Of a DNA stretch of 54,733 bases, positions 27,489 through 36,271 are shown one piece after another. Within the stretch, counting starts at the first letter, position 1; the number at the start of each line of letters is the position of its first letter. The stretch covers positions 1 through 54,733 of the forward strand of contig CAMHLZ010000024.1 of NCBI GenBank assembly GCA_946186125.1, in the 5' to 3' direction. This DNA is from an uncultured Lachnospira sp. GTDB lineage: Bacteria; Bacillota; Clostridia; Lachnospirales; Lachnospiraceae. The position numbers were made by a program, and so were the translations under genes. The notes under the pieces are model-generated. The model made no database searches and was not told the DNA's origin. It worked only from the letters and a program-made list of their open reading frames with translations.

Positions 27489-28721
27489 TTAGCTTCTATA
27501 ATCCGCATTTATCTTTACATAATCATATGTGAGGTCACAACCCCATGCCGTCGCTTCCATGACCCCCTGTTTGATGTCAGCAATAGCCGTCACTTCATTT
27601 TCTGATAAAATTTTTGTTGCTTCTTCTTCTGAAAAATCTGTTGCTGTTCCATTTTCAACAATCTTAAGCTTTCCGACTTTACTTTCAAAATAAATATCAA
27701 CCTTTTCAGGGTCAAAATCTGCTCCTGAATATCCCATTGCACATAGAATTCTTCCCCAGTTCGCATCATGTCCATATATAGCAGCTTTTGTAAGACTTGA
27801 AGTCACAACAGCCTTACTTAACTTAACTGCCTGTTCCTTTGAACGTGCATTTATTATTTTAACCTCAAATAGTGCTGTCGCTCCCTCTCCGTCACCTGCA
27901 ATCTGTCTTGAAAGATAGGTTGCAACCTCATTAAGTACTTCCTTAAAAGCAAAATAATCTTCATTTTCTTCATCTATCAATTTGTTACCTGCCGTACCGT
28001 TTGCAAGTAAAAGAACAGTGTCATTTGTAGATGTATCCCCATCTACTGATACCATGTTAAATGTATCTTCAACTGTCTCTGATAGTGCTTTTTGAAGCAT
28101 CTTATGTGAAATCTGACAATCCGTGGTTATAAAGCAAAGCATCGTGCACATATTAATATGTATCATGCCGGAACCCTTACACATACCTCCGACAGTAACT
28201 TTCTTACCGCCTATCTCTGCCTTTAATGCTATCTGCTTTGAATGTGTATCCGTAGTCATAATTGCTTCCGCTGCCAGTGTGGCATCTGAAACCTCACTCC
28301 CAAGATTTCCTGCTAGCATTTCTATTCCTTTTTCTATCTTATCCATCGGAAGCTGTTTGCCAATCACTCCGGTAGAGGCCACAAGCACCTCATTTTCACC
28401 ACAATTAAGCATTTTCCCTGCTTTAGCTGCCATATCCCTGCAATATCCGTATCCTTCTTCCCCTGTACATGCATTAGCGATTCCACTGTTTACTACAACT
28501 GCTTTTACATTTGCAGAATTATCTACAATCTCTCTATCCCATTTTACCGGTGCTGCTTTTACACGGTTTGTTGTAAAAGTACCTGCAACAGTACACGGCG
28601 TATCTGAATAAATCATAGCCATATCTTTTTTTCCTGCATGACCTTCTTTTATACCTACTTCAATTCCTGTTGCTTTAAAACCTGATGCGGCAACAACACC
28701 GCCTTCTATCTTATTTATCAT
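27489..28721 (-). CDS. argJ: Bifunctional glutamate N-acetyltransferase / ornithine acetyltransferase
   Basis: A 410-residue ArgJ, which recycles acetyl groups from acetylornithine to glutamate. It starts MINKIEGGVVAASGF, and the self-cleavage and nucleophile motif GEGATALFEV is intact (Thr after Ala), as is KGSGMIHINM. I chose ATG 28721. The four residues upstream in frame (MEIS) are simply the translation of the ribosome site ATGGAGATTAGT, which belongs to the dispersed element. Second gene of the arg operon. Confidence 0.95.
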   Translation of the reverse strand: MINKIEGGVVAASGFKATGIEVGIKEGHAGKKDMAMIYSDTPCTVAGTFTTNRVKAAPVKWDREIVDNSANVKAVVVNSGIANACTGEEGYGYCRDMAAKAGKMLNCGENEVLVASTGVIGKQLPMDKIEKGIEMLAGNLGSEVSDATLAAEAIMTTDTHSKQIALKAEIGGKKVTVGGMCKGSGMIHINMCTMLCFITTDCQISHKMLQKALSETVEDTFNMVSVDGDTSTNDTVLLLANGTAGNKLIDEENEDYFAFKEVLNEVATYLSRQIAGDGEGATALFEVKIINARSKEQAVKLSKAVVTSSLTKAAIYGHDANWGRILCAMGYSGADFDPEKVDIYFESKVGKLKIVENGTATDFSEEEATKILSENEVTAIADIKQGVMEATAWGCDLTYDYVKINADYRS

Positions 28722-28744
28722 ACTAATCTCCATTCCGCAGGCAT
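28722..28744 (-). repeat. Dispersed element, RBS module only (argC-argJ gap)
   Basis: Read on the minus strand, GCCTGCGGAATGGAGATTAG is followed by T and the argJ start. The same 25 bases, including the ATGA start, occur before the DUF2752 gene at 33289. The module fills the whole gap from the argC stop to the argJ start. Confidence 0.8.
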
Positions 28745-29785
28745 TTATGGAAACATCGGAACCTGCATAAGTCCCATTGTCTCATCCAATCCAAACATAA
28801 TATTCATATTCTGGACAGCCTGCCCTGCTGCTCCTTTAACCAGGTTATCCATAGCTCCCATCATGATAACACGGTTTGTTCTCTCATCAATTTTGAAATT
28901 AACATCTACATAATTAGATCCTTCTACCCATCTTGTCTCCGGTGTAACATCTTTATCAAGCACTCTTACAAACACTTCATCATTATAATATTTATCATAG
29001 ACTTTCTTCATCTCTTCATATGTCATTTTCTTTTTTAATGTAGCATATGCCGTAACAAGTATTCCTCTGTTCATCGGTACAAGGTGTGGGGTGAAGTTAA
29101 GTAATACCTGTTCTCCACTTGCATACGAAAGCTGTTCTTCTATCTCCGGTGTATGTCTGTGTGTTGCCACTCCATATGCCTTTATATTTTCATTTACCTC
29201 GCAGAAAAGATTATTTACCTTGGCACCTCTTCCCGCACCTGACGTTCCTGATTTCGCATCTATGATGACTGTAGACATGTCTATAAGTCCTTCTTTTGCC
29301 AACGGATAAATGCTTAAAAATGAACATGTAGGATAACATCCCGGATTTGCTATAAGTCTTGCATTTTTCACCTGTTCTCTATTAATCTCACATAATCCGT
29401 ATACAGCCTCTTTTATAAATTCCGGACTTTTATGCTCTATTCCATACCATTTTTCATAAGTTTCCACGTCTTTTATTCTGAAATCCGCACTTAAATCTAT
29501 AATCTTTACTTTATTTAATATATCTTCATTCACAAGTGAAGCACATAACCCCTGAGGAGTTGCCGTGAAAATAACATCCACCTGATCAGCGAGTTCTTCC
29601 ATATTATCATCCATGCATTTTGCATCCACTATCTGAAACATATTCTGAAATACTTCATAATATTTTTTTTCAATATAACTTCTTGAACCATACCAGACAA
29701 CCTCAGCTTCCTTATGCTGTGAAAGTAATCTGACTATCTCCGCTCCTGCATATCCTGTAGAACCAATGATACCTGCTTTAATCAT
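28745..29785 (-). CDS. argC: N-acetyl-gamma-glutamyl-phosphate reductase
   Basis: A 346-residue NADPH-dependent reductase. Start MIKAGIIGSTGYAGAE is the Rossmann dinucleotide site. The catalytic Cys is in NPGCYPTCSF (near 150), and a downstream His-containing segment (YGVATHRHTPEIEEQ) is present. I chose ATG 29785: AGAAAGGA lies nine bases upstream, and this start gives standard length. Further in-frame ATGs at 29794, 29827 and 29884 would add 3-33 unlikely residues. First gene of the operon, divergent from argG. Confidence 0.95.
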   Translation of the reverse strand: MIKAGIIGSTGYAGAEIVRLLSQHKEAEVVWYGSRSYIEKKYYEVFQNMFQIVDAKCMDDNMEELADQVDVIFTATPQGLCASLVNEDILNKVKIIDLSADFRIKDVETYEKWYGIEHKSPEFIKEAVYGLCEINREQVKNARLIANPGCYPTCSFLSIYPLAKEGLIDMSTVIIDAKSGTSGAGRGAKVNNLFCEVNENIKAYGVATHRHTPEIEEQLSYASGEQVLLNFTPHLVPMNRGILVTAYATLKKKMTYEEMKKVYDKYYNDEVFVRVLDKDVTPETRWVEGSNYVDVNFKIDERTNRVIMMGAMDNLVKGAAGQAVQNMNIMFGLDETMGLMQVPMFP

Positions 29786-29875
29786 ATTCTTCATTCCTTT
29801 CTGATGTATTGCACAACTATTCCCCATTATAGTACCTTTTTCAGAATAATACCACCCATATTCTTTAGATTTATA

Positions 29876-29904
29876 ATTATACATTTTTTATGCATATTAT
29901 GCAA
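29876..29904 (-). promoter_or_regulatory. arg operon promoter with candidate ArgR operator
   Basis: On the minus strand TTGCAT (29899-29904), 17 bases and TATAAT (29876-29881). A perfect 13-bp palindrome TGCATATTATGCA (29891-29903) overlaps the -35 box. It resembles ArgR/AhrC half sites (TGNAT...ATNCA) but has a 3-base centre instead of 4, so ArgR binding is inferred. Confidence 0.6.
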
Positions 29905-29935
29905 CTATTTTTTATAATATTCCCATAAATCATAG

Positions 29936-29964
29936 TTGATTTTTTATATTTTGTGTTGTATATT
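29936..29964 (+). promoter_or_regulatory. argG promoter
   Basis: TTGATT (29936-29941), 17 bases and TATATT (29959-29964), about 40 bases before the argG start. It is divergent from the argC promoter, and the palindrome at 29891 lies between the two. Confidence 0.6.
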
Positions 29965-30006
29965 TATGTATAGTCATTAAAAATTACGAATGGAGGACTT
30001 TTATTA

Positions 30007-31224
30007 ATGAAAGAAAAAGTTATATTAGCTTATTCCGGTGGTCTTGATACCACAGCCATTATCCCTTGGTTGAAGGAAAACTATGATTATGAAGTTGTAT
30101 GTGTATGCATCGACTGTGGACAGGGTGAAGAGCTCGACGGTCTTGAAGAAAGAGCAGTTTCTTGTGGTGCTGCAAAATTATACATCGAAGATGTAATCGA
30201 TGAGTTCTGCGATGAATATGTGGTTCCATGTGTTCAGGGACATTCTGTATATGAGAATAAATATTTACTAGGCACATCTATGGCTAGACCTGTTATCGCA
30301 AAACGTCTTGTTGAAATAGCTCGTAAAGAAGGCGCTACTGCTATCTGCCACGGTGCTACAGGTAAAGGAAATGACCAGATTCGTTTTGAACTTGGTATTA
30401 AAGCTTTAGCTCCTGACCTTAAGATTATCGCTGCATGGAGAGATGATAAGTGGACAATGGATTCCCGTGAATCTGAGATTGAGTATTGCAGGGCTCACGG
30501 AATTGATCTTCCTTTCTCTGCTGACTCAAGCTACAGCCGTGACCGTAACTTATGGCACATCAGCCATGAAGGTCTCGAATTAGAGGATCCTGCAAATGAA
30601 CCAAATTATGATCATCTTCTTGTACTTGGTACTACACCTGAAAAAGCCCCTGATGAAGGCGAATATGTAACTATGACATTTGAAAAAGGTGTTCCAAAGA
30701 GTGTAAATGGTAAAGAAATGAAAGTTTCAGATATTATCCGCGAGTTAAATACTCTCGGTGGCAAGCATGGTATCGGAATCATTGATATCGTTGAGAACCG
30801 TGTGGTTGGTATGAAGTCACGTGGTGTATACGAGACTCCTGGCGGAACTATTCTTTATGAAGCTCATCAGCAGTTAGAGGAACTTATCCTTGACAGAGAG
30901 ACTTATGAATTAAAAGAAGAAATGGGAAACAAACTTGCTCAGATCGTATATGAAGGTAAATGGTTCTCACCTAGAAGAGAGGCTGTTCAGGCGTTTATCG
31001 AGTCTACACAGAAGTATGTTACAGGTGAAGTTAAGTTTAAGTTATATAAAGGTAACATTATAAAGGCCGGTACTACTTCTCCATACTCATTATACAATGA
31101 GTCAATCGCAAGCTTTACAACAGGTGATTTATATGACCACCATGACGCTGAAGGATTTATCAATTTATTTGGTCTTTCTACAAAAGTTCGTGCTATGAAG
31201 ATGGCTGAGGTTGAAGGAAAGTAA
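30007..31224 (+). CDS. argG: Argininosuccinate synthase
   Basis: A 405-residue enzyme that joins citrulline and aspartate with ATP. Motifs: VILAYSGGLDTTAII (ATP-PPase loop), GATGKGNDQIRFE, and KWTMDSRESEIEYC. RBS GGAGG precedes the ATG. Length is normal. It is one of only three complete plus-strand genes in the window, faces the argCJBD operon, and ends in a strong terminator. argH and argF are not in the window. Confidence 0.96.
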   Translation: MKEKVILAYSGGLDTTAIIPWLKENYDYEVVCVCIDCGQGEELDGLEERAVSCGAAKLYIEDVIDEFCDEYVVPCVQGHSVYENKYLLGTSMARPVIAKRLVEIARKEGATAICHGATGKGNDQIRFELGIKALAPDLKIIAAWRDDKWTMDSRESEIEYCRAHGIDLPFSADSSYSRDRNLWHISHEGLELEDPANEPNYDHLLVLGTTPEKAPDEGEYVTMTFEKGVPKSVNGKEMKVSDIIRELNTLGGKHGIGIIDIVENRVVGMKSRGVYETPGGTILYEAHQQLEELILDRETYELKEEMGNKLAQIVYEGKWFSPRREAVQAFIESTQKYVTGEVKFKLYKGNIIKAGTTSPYSLYNESIASFTTGDLYDHHDAEGFINLFGLSTKVRAMKMAEVEGK

Positions 31225-31232
31225 AAAATTTA

Positions 31233-31256
31233 AGCGGGCGAAATGCCCGCTTTTTT
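31233..31256 (+). terminator. argG terminator
   Basis: AGCGGGC/GCCCGCT hairpin followed by six T. A T-rich stretch also lies on the reverse strand, downstream of the chemoreceptor remnant. Confidence 0.9.
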
Positions 31257-31485
31257 ATAAATTGAATTTATTTGTTGTATCCTGAAGAGTTGTAATGCTA
31301 TCCATGACTCCTCTTGTCTCATCCGATACATCAATACTTGATTCCGTAATACTTTTCATGTTGCCGGAAATATCGTGTACATCACTGCCTATTTGTTTCT
31401 GTGCATCACTAATATTCTGCAAAACTCTGTTTATATCTGAAACAGCTACACTTACTTTCTTTGCACCTTCACCTAATCCTCTCAT
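31255..31485 (-). pseudogene. Remnant of a methyl-accepting chemotaxis protein
   Basis: A 76-residue reading frame with the helical, Ser/Asp-rich pattern of the C-terminal part of a chemoreceptor signalling domain (VSDINRVLQNISDAQKQIG). The membrane and sensor parts and the conserved hairpin tip are missing. No ribosome site precedes the first ATG. Best read as a gene fragment left after deletion. Confidence 0.6.
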
Positions 31486-31555
31486 ATTTCTATAATACTT
31501 TATTTTTTCAAGAAAACTGTTATTTTATTAAACTCAAGGATTTTAAAAAAACAAG

Positions 31556-31597
31556 CTGCTACATTAATAATTACATTATTAATGTAGCAGTTTTTTA
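31556..31597. terminator. Terminator after the CHAP hydrolase gene
   Basis: A 15-bp stem CTGCTACATTAATAA / TTATTAATGTAGCAG with T runs on both sides. On the minus strand it follows the wall hydrolase gene ending at 31624. Confidence 0.85.
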
Positions 31598-31623
31598 TCA
31601 TATTTTTGTTAAAAAATATTTAA

Positions 31624-32715
31624 TTAGCTAAGAAGATACTTCCATGTAGTTGCATCTACAACTCCGGATGTCTTTAATCCATTCTTTTTCTGGAAATTTG
31701 TAACTGCAGTTTTTGTCTTTGGTCCAAATGCACCATCTACTGTAAGTCCAGCTGAATTTTTATTGTTAAGTAATGTCTGTATAGCTTTTGTCAAATTAGC
31801 ATTATAGTTTGATGTACTCTGACTAACTGTTGTCATCTTAGCCCATGTCTTTGGTCCTACAACACCATCCTGTGTCAAGCCTTTTGCTTTTTGGAATTTC
31901 TTTACTGCTGCAGTAGTCTTTGCTCCGAATTTTCCATCTACTGTTAATCCTGATTTTGTCCAATAGTTAAGCATGAACTGTAATGCTTTTACTCTGTATC
32001 CTGATGAACCGCTCTTCAATGTAACGAATTCTACATTACCTGTATCTTTACCACCATCTACTGATTTATTATCGTAATTTGGTGAGCAGATATATACAAT
32101 ATATGTATCTGAAATTTTATATGATTTTGGTTTAACTCGATCACCACTGTTTCCCTCAACCGTATAAAGCGTAGAACCTGAATAATTTGTAACAATACCA
32201 ACATGATTTGTTATATTATTATTACGATTGTTCTTAAAATAAACAATATCTCCTGCTTTAGGAGTATATTTACCTGCTGCAACATTTGCACGTGTATATG
32301 CCCTTTTCTGGTCTATGAACTGCTGTAATCCATTCACTGTAGATGCAGTTTTATTAATTACAGATGTACTTACACCCGCATTATACGCACACCATGAAAC
32401 AAATATAGAACACCACATATCCTGGCGGCCAATCCACCTTCCAAACTCTGTGTAATTATTTGTACCGTCTGAAGTTCCAGAAAGCTGGCTGCTATTTTTT
32501 CCTTCATGGTATCCGATTTGTGACTTTGCAATATTTACAATATCTGTTCTCTTATTTCCTGTTAATTTAACTTTTGTCAAAGCTGTATAATATTTCCCTG
32601 ACATATAAGATTTTGAACCGTTGTATGAAAGAGCATAAGCAGATGTCGTCATCATTACTGTTGCCATCACAACGGAAAGTCCAATAGTGCAAGCTTTTTT
32701 AAATTTCTTAATCAT
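31624..32715 (-). CDS. Secreted CHAP-domain cell-wall hydrolase with two PG-binding domains
   Basis: A 363-residue protein with a signal peptide (cut near AYA-LSY, residue 29). A CHAP-like amidase/endopeptidase domain lies at about 55-210, with catalytic Cys in MWCSIFVSWCAYNAG and His in NHVGIVTNYSG. Two PG_binding_1 domains follow at about 225-290 and 300-363, each with a VDGxFGxKTxxAVxxFQ pattern. It probably cuts peptidoglycan cross-links during growth or separation. Strong GGAGG ribosome site. Flanked by a remnant and an unrelated gene, so it is a single-gene unit with its own promoter and terminator. Confidence 0.88.
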   Translation of the reverse strand: MIKKFKKACTIGLSVVMATVMMTTSAYALSYNGSKSYMSGKYYTALTKVKLTGNKRTDIVNIAKSQIGYHEGKNSSQLSGTSDGTNNYTEFGRWIGRQDMWCSIFVSWCAYNAGVSTSVINKTASTVNGLQQFIDQKRAYTRANVAAGKYTPKAGDIVYFKNNRNNNITNHVGIVTNYSGSTLYTVEGNSGDRVKPKSYKISDTYIVYICSPNYDNKSVDGGKDTGNVEFVTLKSGSSGYRVKALQFMLNYWTKSGLTVDGKFGAKTTAAVKKFQKAKGLTQDGVVGPKTWAKMTTVSQSTSNYNANLTKAIQTLLNNKNSAGLTVDGAFGPKTKTAVTNFQKKNGLKTSGVVDATTWKYLLS

Positions 32716-32779
32716 ATCAAAACCTCCTCTTTTGTTATTATAATATAATAATAATTAAGAATTTTATCATGCACATATT

Positions 32780-32807
32780 ATTTTACATATAATTATACTT
32801 TAGTCAA
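32780..32807 (-). promoter_or_regulatory. Probable promoter of the CHAP hydrolase gene
   Basis: Minus strand TTGACT (32802-32807), 16 bases and TAAAAT (32780-32785). The whole 196-base gap 32716-32911 is very AT-rich and I see no gene in it. Confidence 0.45.
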
Positions 32808-32911
32808 TAGCTTTTTTGTATTTTTGTATGATTTTTATCTTTATTTTATAATTTATTGTGCAATTTAACTGTATTTTTCACTTTCATTATTACATTCATC
32901 TTATTTTTATT

Positions 32912-33289
32912 TCAATTTAAAATTTTATACCAAACTGTATATTCCCAGTCTATCTTCACAATATCCGAACCATGAAATAATCTGTACAAATATACTGAAA
33001 AAAAAATAGCAGACAGGACAACTGTTATTATTATTTTCACCCTGCTGCTCAACTGTATTTTTTTCACATAAATAACACCCGCTGCTATTATCAGAATAAT
33101 TACTAATGGAAACAAAGGATGATAATAAAATGCCCGTTCAAAATCCAATTGTGCAGCTGCTATTAAGGCTCTGGTCATTCCACATCCCGGACAGGATATT
33201 CCAAAAAAACATGCAATAGGACATTTATAAAATAGTTTCATTATAACCGCAATCAATAAGATGAATATTACTTTTTTTATTATCTTCAT
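32912..33289 (-). CDS. DUF2752 membrane protein
   Basis: A 125-residue protein with about three helices and the DUF2752 signature CPGCGMTRALIAAAQLDF, then FYYHPLFP. The function of the family is unknown. I chose ATG 33289. The residues upstream in frame (GMEIS) are translated ribosome-site sequence of the dispersed element that separates it from queF. It follows the queuosine operon directly and may be cotranscribed. Confidence 0.8.
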   Translation of the reverse strand: MKIIKKVIFILLIAVIMKLFYKCPIACFFGISCPGCGMTRALIAAAQLDFERAFYYHPLFPLVIILIIAAGVIYVKKIQLSSRVKIIITVVLSAIFFSVYLYRLFHGSDIVKIDWEYTVWYKILN

Positions 33290-33364
33290 ACTAATCTCCA
33301 TTCCGCAGGCGCCACAATTTGGCGTATAAAAAATCATATACAAATATGATTTTTTACACTATCT
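33290..33364 (-). repeat. Dispersed intercistronic element, copy 3 (queF-DUF2752 gap)
   Basis: On the minus strand: TAGTGTAAAAAATCATAT hairpin (arms 33324-33339 and 33344-33359), then CGCCA/TGGCG hairpin, then CCTGCGGAATGGAGATTAGT before the start codon. The queF stop codon TAG (33359-33361) is its first bases. It lacks the CTATTTG hairpin of copies 1 and 2. Confidence 0.8.
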
Positions 33365-33856
33365 GTTGTCCACCTTTTCCGGATACATATCATGACCTGT
33401 CATTCTGTCCCACGCAACTTTTTCCCATTTTGTTCCCGGCTGACCATAATTACAATACGGATCTATGGAAATACCTCCTCGAGGAGTAAATTTTCCCCAA
33501 ACTTCAATATATTTCGGTTCCATCAGTTTTATTAAATCTTTCATAATTATGTTTACGCAATCTTCATGAAAATCTCCGTGATTTCTAAAGCTGAACAAAT
33601 ATAACTTAAGCGATTTACTTTCAACCATTCTTTCCGAAGGAACATAGGATATAGTAATCGTTGCAAAATCCGGCTGCCCTGTTATTGGACAAAGACTCGT
33701 GAATTCCGGACAATTAAACTTTACAAAATAATCATTTTCAGGATGTTTATTTACAAATGTTTCTAAAACCTCCGGCGCATAATCATCAGGATATTTTGTC
33801 CCCTGATTTCCCAATAATGTAATTCCTTTTTTTTCTTCCGCACTTCTTCCTTCCAT
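33359..33856 (-). CDS. queF: NADPH-dependent preQ0 reductase QueF
   Basis: A 165-residue tunnelling-fold enzyme that reduces preQ0 to preQ1. Catalytic Cys lies in [13 protein letters not shown] (near 55), with the QueF motif [20 protein letters not shown]. Short single-domain (YkvM) form. Last enzyme of the preQ1 pathway and last of the five-gene operon. 12 bases after queC. Its stop codon is part of a dispersed element. Confidence 0.95.
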   Translation of the reverse strand: MEGRSAEEKKGITLLGNQGTKYPDDYAPEVLETFVNKHPENDYFVKFNCPEFTSLCPITGQPDFATITISYVPSERMVESKSLKLYLFSFRNHGDFHEDCVNIIMKDLIKLMEPKYIEVWGKFTPRGGISIDPYCNYGQPGTKWEKVAWDRMTGHDMYPEKVDNR

Positions 33857-33868
33857 AATTCCTCCTAT

Positions 33869-34549
33869 TTATTGCAATGCCGGATCTATAATACCATTTT
33901 TTTCAAATGCTTTCGCCCTGTCTATACAGGTTCCACATTTTCCACAAGGCTTAACGCCTCCTTCGTAGCAGCTCCAGCTATACTTATACGGTACATTTAA
34001 TTCCAAACCCTTTTTTACCACATCCGCCTTTGTCCAATTGACGAAGGGAGCTTCGATTCTCAAACTTTTTCCACTTCCTAAATAAACAGCTTCATTCATT
34101 GCACGATTGAATTCCTCACTACAATCAGGATACGCATTTCCCGCTGCATCATCACTGTGTGCACCATAATAAATCACTTCGCAGTCTTTTGAAATAGCAA
34201 AACTTGCTGCTGATGCCAAAAACAGTCCATTTCGAAAAGGAACATACGTCGATACAGGTGCTCCCCCTGTCTTCATAAGCTGCTCTGCATAACTTTCTTC
34301 CGGAATTTGCTGCTCAGAATGTGTCAATAAAGAGCAATCACTATATTCAAATATCTTCGCCAAATCCAGATAATAATGTTCTACACCATAATACTCTGCT
34401 ATTTTATCCGCACTTTCAATCTCTTTGTTATGTTTCTGACCATATGAAACAGATAATGTACATACATTTTCCCTGCCATACTTCTCAATCGCCATACCAA
34501 GACATGTAGTACTGTCAACTCCGCCACTCAACAAAACTAATGCTTTCAT
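33869..34549 (-). CDS. queC: 7-cyano-7-deazaguanine (preQ0) synthase
   Basis: A 226-residue ATP-dependent ligase that turns carboxydeazaguanine and ammonia into preQ0. The PP-loop ALVLLSGGVDSTTCL is at the start, and the zinc-binding Cys cluster SCYEGGVKPCGKCGTC is near the end. Located between folE and queF in the queDE-folE-queCF operon. Normal length. Confidence 0.95.
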   Translation of the reverse strand: MKALVLLSGGVDSTTCLGMAIEKYGRENVCTLSVSYGQKHNKEIESADKIAEYYGVEHYYLDLAKIFEYSDCSLLTHSEQQIPEESYAEQLMKTGGAPVSTYVPFRNGLFLASAASFAISKDCEVIYYGAHSDDAAGNAYPDCSEEFNRAMNEAVYLGSGKSLRIEAPFVNWTKADVVKKGLELNVPYKYSWSCYEGGVKPCGKCGTCIDRAKAFEKNGIIDPALQ

Positions 34550-34567
34550 AAAATCACATTCCTTTCA

Positions 34568-35143
34568 TTACATAATTCGCATCTGTAATGCGGCATCTTC
34601 TTTAAACCTGCCCCTGAGCGTGGAAGTATATGTGACTGCTCCCGGTTTCTTGATTCCTCTTGCTGTCATGCAACTGTGACATCCTTTTATCAATACAGCT
34701 ATATCTTTAGAATCAGTTATTTTTTCCATAATCTCTGCTATGTCTGAACCAATTCTCTCTTGTAATTGTAAACGCTTGGATACCATATCTGCAATTCGTG
34801 CAATTTTACTCAGTCCAATCACTTTTCCGTTTGGAATATATGCAACCGTAACCTTCATATCGTACATAAGTGCCATATGATGTTCACAATAACTGAATAT
34901 ATCAATATCTTTAACTACAACCAAATCTTTTGAATCAGTCTCAAAATCCATTTCATCTTCAAATGTTTTATCAAACATTTCCGCAATCATATCATTGGTA
35001 TAATTCATACCTTCAAATACTTCCTGATACATTCTTGCAACCCGCTCAGGAGTGTCTTTAAGTCCTTCTCTGTCCGGGTCATCTCCTAAAGCTTCTAAAA
35101 TTCCTCTAATATGTATTTTAATTGCCTCAGCATCTATTGCCAT
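34568..35143 (-). CDS. folE: GTP cyclohydrolase I
   Basis: A 191-residue enzyme converting GTP to dihydroneopterin triphosphate, the first step of queuosine and folate synthesis. Zinc/catalytic motifs: [15 protein letters not shown] and [16 protein letters not shown], with GLSKIARI between. It lies inside the que operon, so here it most likely feeds QueD. Folate is a possible second use. Confidence 0.96.
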   Translation of the reverse strand: MAIDAEAIKIHIRGILEALGDDPDREGLKDTPERVARMYQEVFEGMNYTNDMIAEMFDKTFEDEMDFETDSKDLVVVKDIDIFSYCEHHMALMYDMKVTVAYIPNGKVIGLSKIARIADMVSKRLQLQERIGSDIAEIMEKITDSKDIAVLIKGCHSCMTARGIKKPGAVTYTSTLRGRFKEDAALQMRIM

Positions 35144-35172
35144 ATCCTATTACCAACCTTTCTATAATCACC

Positions 35173-35838
35173 TTAAACACCTTTTTTTTCCGGTGACCAT
35201 ATAATCTTGTGAAGCTGCAACTGAAGATTTACTCCGTTTAAATGCTGCTTCTTCATAAATTCAACCATATCTGCAGGCTCTATATTTCCAAATACAGGTG
35301 ACAGATATACATGACATTTTTCAGTCAGTTTATATTCCTGTACTACCTCTTTAAATCGTATCAGATCTTTCATACTTCCCGCCACAAATTTTACTGTATC
35401 ATTGTGAGACAAATTCTTAAAATTATCTCTATTCATTTTATCTTCCATTCCGCTTCCGGGTAGTTTATAATCTACGGTAAATACAGGAGGTGGATTAATA
35501 TTTTTATATTTTTTCAAATCCACACTTCCGTTCGTCTCAATTTCAACATATAAGCCCATCTTCGTTAATTCACCTATCAACTCTTCTACCTTTTTCTGAA
35601 GCAATGGTTCCCCACCTGTCAGTGTAACATTTTTCACCCCTGTCTCTTCCACGTACTCACAAAGTTCCTTCACACTATTTAACTCATAATCCACATTTTC
35701 TTCATTTGCCCACATAGTATCACAAAAACTACATCTCAGATTACATCCTGCAAATCTGATAAATACTGCAAGTTGTCCTGCCCTGACGCCTTCTCCATTA
35801 ATACTGACAAATTTTTCAACCACCTTAAATTTATCCAT
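35173..35838 (-). CDS. queE: 7-carboxy-7-deazaguanine synthase (radical SAM)
   Basis: A 221-residue radical SAM enzyme. The iron-sulfur motif CNLRCSFC (near 31-38) and the SAM motif TLTGGEPLLQ are intact. Converts carboxytetrahydropterin to carboxydeazaguanine. The start ATG 35838 overlaps the end of queD by eight bases and has GGGGG six bases upstream. A longer frame to 35982 would overlap queD fully and is rejected. Confidence 0.95.
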   Translation of the reverse strand: MDKFKVVEKFVSINGEGVRAGQLAVFIRFAGCNLRCSFCDTMWANEENVDYELNSVKELCEYVEETGVKNVTLTGGEPLLQKKVEELIGELTKMGLYVEIETNGSVDLKKYKNINPPPVFTVDYKLPGSGMEDKMNRDNFKNLSHNDTVKFVAGSMKDLIRFKEVVQEYKLTEKCHVYLSPVFGNIEPADMVEFMKKQHLNGVNLQLQLHKIIWSPEKKGV

Positions 35839-36271
35839 TGTTTTCCCCCACTCTGTCGGTATATGATGCACAATTTGTCGGTGTTTCGTATATCGTGGAC
35901 ATATATACACTATATCCCATTTCTGATACCTTATCGAAGAAATATTTTGCAAAATTCTCGGCCGTCGGTCTAAAATCAACAACCCTCATGTCAAATCCTT
36001 CTTCTTCTAAAACCTTAATTGTAACATCTCTCAAAGATCCTTTCTCAATAATAAGTGTGTGATCAAAATATTCTGTTATTTTTCTTAAATCTTCTTTTAT
36101 ATTACTAAAATCCACAACCATTCCACGACTTTGTGAATCTTCGCACAATTTATCCGAATATACCTGTATCTCAACCTTCCATCGGTGTCCATGTATATTC
36201 TTACACTTTCCTTTGTATTGATGCAAAAAATGTGCCGCATCAAAGGTATCCTCTGTTTTAATTATATACAT
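35831..36271 (-). CDS. queD: 6-carboxytetrahydropterin synthase
   Basis: A 146-residue member of the 6-pyruvoyl-tetrahydropterin synthase family. Zinc His residues occur in FDAAHFL and IHGHRW, and the catalytic Cys in KCKNIHGH. FDHTLI and PTAENFAKYFFDKV are further family marks. First gene of queD-queE-folE-queC-queF. The start ATG 36271 has GGAGG upstream. The sequence before it (AGAATGGAGG) is a looser relative of the RBS module of the dispersed element. Confidence 0.95.
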   Translation of the reverse strand: MYIIKTEDTFDAAHFLHQYKGKCKNIHGHRWKVEIQVYSDKLCEDSQSRGMVVDFSNIKEDLRKITEYFDHTLIIEKGSLRDVTIKVLEEEGFDMRVVDFRPTAENFAKYFFDKVSEMGYSVYMSTIYETPTNCASYTDRVGENNG

